From Hyphomicrobiales bacterium (GTDB lineage Bacteria > Pseudomonadota > Alphaproteobacteria > Rhizobiales > Aestuariivirgaceae), in NCBI GenBank assembly GCA_016710435.1, contig JADJVV010000001.1, positions 2,440,501 to 2,504,500 of the forward strand: a DNA stretch of 64,000 bases. The letters are read 5' to 3'. Each line of letters starts with the position of its first letter. Position 1 is the stretch's first letter. Below are positions 59,980 through 64,000 of this stretch, one piece after another. The notes beneath the pieces are model-generated. The model saw nothing but the letters and a program-made list of their open reading frames with translations, had not been told where the DNA came from and did no database searches. Position numbers and translations under genes: made by a program.

Positions 59980-60666
59980 ATGACCGCAAGACGGGAAGAT
60001 GGATGCAGGAAGTTGTGGCGCTGCGCCGTATTGGCTCTGGCCTTGACCGCGGCCGCTGTATTTTCAGTGTCCCCGGCGGCACCGCGCGAGACCTATGCGG
60101 CCTATGTGGCGCGCATCAATTCCGGCTTGCCCGGCGGCGCAACCTATCGCGACGATCTCGAGCAGGTGCTGCTCTCGGCCGCCAATGCCTACCGCAGAAG
60201 CAAGGGATTGAAGCCGCTCCGCGCGGCCGAAGGCACGCTGGTGGCCGCGGCGCGCGCCCATGCTGCCGACATGATGCAGAATGATTTCGTCGGCCACACG
60301 TCGTCCTCGGGTGCTGGTTTTGAATCGCGCATGCGCGCCCTGCATCCTGGCGTGATGATGCTGCCGCGCATGGCCGAGAATGCCGCCCGCGAACGCAGCA
60401 AGGGCGAGCCTGACGAAGCCAAGGCCCGCAAGCTGTTCCAGCAATGGGTCAACAGCGGCCCGCACGCCCGCACACTGCGCAGCCGCGATTACGTGAGCCT
60501 TGCCACGGGTGTGGTGGAGAAGGACGGCAAGCTCTTCGCCGTGCAGATCTTCGAAGGCCCGGCCCTCAACACCAACATGTTCGGTACCGTTGGCACGCCA
60601 ACTCCCAGGACCGAGACCAGCGACCCCGTGCCCAAACCAGCAGACGGCGGCGGCGGATTGTATTGA
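59980..60666 (+). CDS. CAP/SCP-domain secreted protein
   Basis: A protein of about 228 residues with a signal or anchor sequence (LWRCAVLALALTAAAVFSVSPAA) and a CAP domain: LLSAANAYRRSKGLKPLRA, ARAHAADMMQNDFVGHTSSSG and AENAARE, with the domain's His and Glu. The C-terminus is Pro/Gly-rich. The start is ambiguous: GTG 59947 adds 11 residues, and neither site has a clear Shine-Dalgarno. It is a single gene divergent from the EAL gene. CAP proteins are extracellular; activity unknown. Confidence 0.82.
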   Translation: MTARREDGCRKLWRCAVLALALTAAAVFSVSPAAPRETYAAYVARINSGLPGGATYRDDLEQVLLSAANAYRRSKGLKPLRAAEGTLVAAARAHAADMMQNDFVGHTSSSGAGFESRMRALHPGVMMLPRMAENAARERSKGEPDEAKARKLFQQWVNSGPHARTLRSRDYVSLATGVVEKDGKLFAVQIFEGPALNTNMFGTVGTPTPRTETSDPVPKPADGGGGLY

Positions 60667-60770
60667 CCCCACACCTCCACCGGCGATTTGGAGTTGCGCC
60701 TCAGGTTCTCCATTGTCAAACCTCGCCAACACACTGTTATTGATCAGGAAAAATCCTCTGTTTCCCGGGC

Positions 60771-60779
60771 TGTGGATAG
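60771..60779 (-). promoter_or_regulatory. Single DnaA-box-like site upstream of dnaB
   Basis: TGTGGATAG is an 8-of-9 match to the reverse complement of the DnaA box TTATCCACA, about 60 bp before the dnaB start. One box alone could also be chance. Confidence 0.35.
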
Positions 60780-60840
60780 CGCGTAAAATTGAATCGAATC
60801 CCTCGCCGCATCGGGCGGCCTTGCTACACCAGACACAGCC

Positions 60841-62340
60841 ATGAACACCGTCACGCCGCTCCGCCCCGCCGATGCTGCACCTGCATCCGATTCATATCGC
60901 CAGCCCCCGCACAACCTGGAGGCCGAGATGGCCTTGCTGGGGGCGATCCTGATCAACAATGAAGCCTGCGACCGCGTCACGCAATTCTTGCAGCCGGACC
61001 ATTTTTTCGAGGCCCTGCATGCGCGCATCTTCGATGCTGCCGCGAGCCTCATTCGCGTGGGCAAGCTGGCGAGCCCGGTGACGCTGCGCTCCTTCTTCGA
61101 GAACGACGTCACCATGAAGGAGGTGGGCGGCCCTGCCTATCTGGCGCGCCTGGCTGCCTCTGCCACAACCATCATCAACGCGGAAGAATATGGCCGCACC
61201 ATTCATGAGCTGGCACAGCGCCGGAAGCTGATCTTGGTCGGCACCGACATCGTCAACGAGTCCTTCGACGCGACAGTGGAAGACTCCGCCCGCGCCCTGA
61301 TCGAGCGCGCCGAGTCTTCGCTCTACGCGCTGGCGGAAGTGGACAAGTACGGCAAGGGCTTCATGCCCTTTGGCCGCGCCCTGACCGACGCCATCGACAT
61401 GGCCAACGCCGCCTTCCAGCGCGACGGGCATCTCTCCGGCCTTTCCACGGGCCTCAAGGATCTCGACGAAAAGCTGGGTGGCCTGCAGAACTCCGACCTC
61501 ATCATCCTCGCCGGCCGCCCCTCCATGGGCAAGACGGCGCTCTGTACCAACCTCGCCTACAACGTCGCCAAGAACTACCGCGCCGAGTATCAGTCGGACG
61601 GCACCAACAAGGTGCTGGATGGGGGCGTCGTCGCCTTCTTCTCGCTGGAAATGTCGGCGGAACAGCTGGCGACCCGCATCATCGCCGAGCAGTCGGGCAT
61701 CGGCTCCGAAAAGATCCGGCGTGGCAAGATCACCGAAGACGAGTTCGCCCGCCTCGTGGAGGTGAGCCAGGAACTGCAGAAGCTGCCGCTCTACATCGAC
61801 GCGACCGGCGGCCTCACCATTGCACAGGTTGCAGCCCGCGCCCGCCGCCTCAAGCGCCAGCGCGGACTGGGCCTCATCGTGGTGGACTATCTCCAGCTGC
61901 TCGCCGGTTCCGCCAAGAAGGCCTCGGAAGGGCGCGTGCAGGAAGTGACGGAAATCACCGTGGGCCTCAAGGCGCTGGCGAAGGAACTGGCGGTGCCGGT
62001 GATCGCCCTCTCGCAGCTTTCGCGCCAGGTGGAAAACCGCGATGACAAGCGCCCGCAACTCGCCGACTTGCGTGAATCCGGCTCGATCGAACAGGACGCC
62101 GACGTCGTCATGTTCATCTACCGCGAGGAATATTACATGCTGCGCAAGGAGCCGCGCCCCGGCACGCCCGAGCACATCACCTGGCAGGACGAAATGGCCA
62201 AGTGTGAAGGCATCGCCGAAGTCATCATCGGCAAGCAGCGCCACGGCCCCACGGGCGTCGTCGAACTGCAATTCAACGCCGCCCTCACCAAGTTCCAGAA
62301 CCTCGTCCGCGAAGGCTACGCGCCGGAACGGTTTGAGTAG
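60841..62340 (+). CDS. dnaB: Replicative DNA helicase
   Basis: The hexameric 5'-3' helicase of the replication fork, 499 residues. The N-terminal domain (NLEAEMALLGAILINNEACD) is followed by the RecA-type ATPase with Walker A AGRPSMGKTA, Walker B LGLIVVDYLQLL, and the arginine finger region LSRQVENRDDKRPQLADLRESG. It is a single gene, with 174 bp upstream that hold no other gene. It converges on the SCO gene with 9 bp between stops. Confidence 0.97.
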   Translation: MNTVTPLRPADAAPASDSYRQPPHNLEAEMALLGAILINNEACDRVTQFLQPDHFFEALHARIFDAAASLIRVGKLASPVTLRSFFENDVTMKEVGGPAYLARLAASATTIINAEEYGRTIHELAQRRKLILVGTDIVNESFDATVEDSARALIERAESSLYALAEVDKYGKGFMPFGRALTDAIDMANAAFQRDGHLSGLSTGLKDLDEKLGGLQNSDLIILAGRPSMGKTALCTNLAYNVAKNYRAEYQSDGTNKVLDGGVVAFFSLEMSAEQLATRIIAEQSGIGSEKIRRGKITEDEFARLVEVSQELQKLPLYIDATGGLTIAQVAARARRLKRQRGLGLIVVDYLQLLAGSAKKASEGRVQEVTEITVGLKALAKELAVPVIALSQLSRQVENRDDKRPQLADLRESGSIEQDADVVMFIYREEYYMLRKEPRPGTPEHITWQDEMAKCEGIAEVIIGKQRHGPTGVVELQFNAALTKFQNLVREGYAPERFE

Positions 62341-62349
62341 GGCAGGGCG

Positions 62350-62940
62350 CTACTTCTTCACCAGCCTCTGCAGCTTTGTCGCGCGCGTCTTCGGGTCTTC
62401 GTCGAAGGCCAGCGTGCCGGCGAAGTTTCCGTCGCGGTTGAAGAGGAACACCGTGGCCGTGTGATCCATGGTGTAGCTGCCGTCGCTCGTAGGCACCTTC
62501 TGATAAAACACGCGGAAGGCTTTCGCCAGCGCGGGCAGTTCAGCAACCGTGGGGATGAGGCCCTCCATGCGCGGATCGAAGTTGGAGAGATAGTCCGCCA
62601 CAAATTCGCGCGTGTCGCGCTCCGGATCGACGGTGACGAAGAACAGCCGGAAGTCCTTGGCGTCATCGCCCAGCGCCGCCATGGCCGCCTGCATTTCGGT
62701 GAGCGTCGTCGGGCACACCATGGGGCAATGGGTGAAGCCGAAGAACATGCCGTAGGGCGCACCCTTCAGGCTTTCCGACGAGACGGTGCCACCCTTGCTG
62801 CTGGCCAGAGTGAACGGCCCGCCGATCTGCAGCGCGGGCACCACGCCAGTCGGCCCGGATTGCTGCTGCCACACGAGATACCCGAGGAGGGCGGCGAACA
62901 TCGCCGCCACTCCCCAGATGGCAAGGCGTGCGCGCCTCAC
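62350..62940 (-). CDS. SCO-family copper protein
   Basis: A 196-residue membrane-anchored thioredoxin-fold protein that helps assemble the CuA site of cytochrome c oxidase. One N-terminal membrane helix (AIWGVAAMFAALLGYLVW) precedes the periplasmic domain. The copper ligands are Cys72 and Cys76 in THCPMVCP and His160 in TMDHTATVFL. It overlaps the PCuAC gene by ATGA, so copper would pass from PCuAC to SCO. Confidence 0.92.
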   Translation of the reverse strand: MRRARLAIWGVAAMFAALLGYLVWQQQSGPTGVVPALQIGGPFTLASSKGGTVSSESLKGAPYGMFFGFTHCPMVCPTTLTEMQAAMAALGDDAKDFRLFFVTVDPERDTREFVADYLSNFDPRMEGLIPTVAELPALAKAFRVFYQKVPTSDGSYTMDHTATVFLFNRDGNFAGTLAFDEDPKTRATKLQRLVKK

Positions 62941-63413
62941 TGGCTCATTCCTGCGTTGGGATCGGTCACTTCATATTCAATCTCGACGCTGCCCGCCTTC
63001 TCGAAGACGAGCGTGCCCTTGAACTGCGAATCCGCCATGGGCTGCGTCTTCACCTTCATGAACATGATGTGCTTCGACTTGGGCTTGAACTCCACTGATT
63101 GACCGGCGGGAATGACCACGCCGCCCGGGATTTCAAACATCTTCATCACATCGTTTTCCATCTTCATGTCGTGGATCTGGACGACGTCGGCGATTTCCGC
63201 GGTGACGCCGATCAGCTTGTCATCGGTCTTGCCTGTGTTGCGGATCACCATGAAGCCTGCCGTCACATCTGCCGCCATCGGCGACTGCCGCGCCCAGGGG
63301 TGGATGATTTCGAGATCGCCGAGTTTGATCTCATGGGCAAAGGCGCCCGGCATCGTGATGAAGGACGCAAGAGTGAGTGCGCCGGCGAGTGTGAGTTCTT
63401 TCAAGAGTTTCAT
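62937..63413 (-). CDS. Periplasmic copper chaperone PCu(A)C
   Basis: A 158-residue protein with a signal peptide (MKLLKELTLAGALTLASFI, cleaved near AFA-HE). The cupredoxin-like domain keeps the His/Met ligands: HDMKMENDVMKM, and KHIMFM later. The start is the second of two near ATGs because AAGGAG then has 8-nt spacing. It is the middle gene of PepSY protein - PCuAC - SCO. Confidence 0.92.
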   Translation of the reverse strand: MKLLKELTLAGALTLASFITMPGAFAHEIKLGDLEIIHPWARQSPMAADVTAGFMVIRNTGKTDDKLIGVTAEIADVVQIHDMKMENDVMKMFEIPGGVVIPAGQSVEFKPKSKHIMFMKVKTQPMADSQFKGTLVFEKAGSVEIEYEVTDPNAGMSQ

Positions 63414-63439
63414 TTTCATTTCTCCTTGTTGGATGTGGA

Positions 63440-64000
63440 TCAGTTGGCACCGGCCTGCTTCAGCCGCTGGGGCAGAAGGAAGTCGATGATGGCGAAGGCC
63501 GCGATGGCGATGCCGCCAAGCGGGAACAGGACAGAAAGAAGCGCACCGAGGCCGAGCACGGCGGCAGGAACCTTGTAGCCGCGCGGATACTTGGGCGACC
63601 CAAGCTGGCCAACGGGCCGGCGCTTCCACCACATCACCACGCCTGATACGCAGACGAAGATGACAAGGGCAAGATACGCAAGGTTGAACACCAGGTTCCA
63701 CACGCCGGCCGTGCCCTTGTGGAGCGCAATGCCCCAGGCCATGAGCTTGCCGACGAAGGGATAATCCTTCAGCCGCACATCCGCGAGAATGTTGCCGGAG
63801 TACTGGTCGATGTGCACATAGCGGTCGCTGGCAGGTGTCACGCTGTCTTCGTTGCGGCCATCATAGGAGACCGTGAAGACACCTTTTTCATCGGCGGGAA
63901 TGGCCACCTTGAACTGGTCACGGAAGCCGTTCACCAGCGCCCACTGGACCACCGTGTCGAGGACGACAGGTTCGGCGACGGCAGGCGTTCCCGCATTGGA
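63440..64000 (-). CDS. PepSY-associated membrane protein (C-terminal part; runs off right edge)
   Basis: The visible 186 residues are the C-terminal part of a PepSY-TM protein. A beta-rich periplasmic part (PASDRYVHIDQYSGNILADVR) is followed by membrane segments, the PepSY-TM motif of MAWGIALHKG, VSGVVMWWKRRP and a final hydrophobic pair. The true start lies beyond the window, and the frame reads through to base 64000. It is the first gene of the copper operon seen here and is 26 bp from the PCuAC gene. Relatives take part in iron or copper reduction and uptake. Confidence 0.82.
   Translation of the reverse strand, partial: SNAGTPAVAEPVVLDTVVQWALVNGFRDQFKVAIPADEKGVFTVSYDGRNEDSVTPASDRYVHIDQYSGNILADVRLKDYPFVGKLMAWGIALHKGTAGVWNLVFNLAYLALVIFVCVSGVVMWWKRRPVGQLGSPKYPRGYKVPAAVLGLGALLSVLFPLGGIAIAAFAIIDFLLPQRLKQAGAN

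Noticed and set aside
1..64000. CRISPR arrays, tRNA or rRNA genes, insertion sequences, integrases
   Set aside because: No repeat-spacer pattern, cloverleaf-like conserved sequence, transposase or integrase motif was seen on either strand. A covariance-model or transposase search would settle it.

Overview
The window reads as about 64 kb of a high-GC alphaproteobacterial chromosome, most likely from the order Hyphomicrobiales (Rhizobiales). The support is the gene content and style: a minCDE locus, an MtgA transglycosylase, Omp25-type beta-barrel proteins, orphan Flp pilins, GcvA-like LysR and MocR regulators, and many ATGA or TGATG stop/start overlaps. I saw no rRNA, tRNA, CRISPR array, insertion sequence or phage. 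The content is mostly core chromosome, with one accessory metabolic theme spread across the middle.

Layout. 0-4.4 kb: a TAXI-type binding protein, citrate synthase, and the Pta-AckA acetyl-phosphate pair. 4.5-9.4 kb: a Zur-controlled zinc importer (zur-znuC-znuB, no znuA), ispG, a YiiX-type amidase and a DUF4242 protein. 9.5-18.6 kb: a frameshifted winged-helix/TPR regulator, a farnesyl diphosphate synthase-like gene, mtgA, rpmF, a GNAT/cupin pair, ald with its Lrp-type regulator, and an outer-membrane protein made of two tandem barrels. 18.7-25.8 kb: a DMT transporter and MocR regulator divergent from a three-gene molybdoenzyme of SoeABC type. 25.9-28.7 kb: minCDE and a metallo-hydrolase.

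28.7-53.2 kb holds, in pieces between unrelated genes, what looks like a corrinoid-dependent methyl-transfer system. It includes two non-pyrrolysine MttB homologues, a corrinoid shuttle protein, a methyltetrahydrofolate:corrinoid methyltransferase, an ASKHA/[2Fe-2S] reductive activator, DUF1638, two homocysteine S-methyltransferase-family proteins, a QueG-like two-cluster ferredoxin, a GFA-family protein, a small 'virulence factor' family protein and a LysR regulator. By analogy with MtgB/MtpB-type systems, MttB would take a methyl group from a quaternary amine, pass it to the corrinoid protein and then to tetrahydrofolate, while the ASKHA protein re-reduces inactivated Co(II). The substrate cannot be read from sequence. 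Interleaved are three near-identical flp pilin genes, pseudouridine catabolism genes in an operon with mttB2, a creatinase-fold peptidase, a DMT transporter and a VapBC-type toxin-antitoxin pair.

53-64 kb: two GlsB/YeaQ membrane proteins, a YidB-family protein, secreted proteins of unknown function, an XRE regulator with a palindrome-rich upstream region, purA, a cyclic-di-GMP phosphodiesterase with a dead GGDEF domain, a CAP-domain protein, dnaB, and a copper-delivery operon (PepSY protein, PCuAC, SCO) that runs off the right edge.
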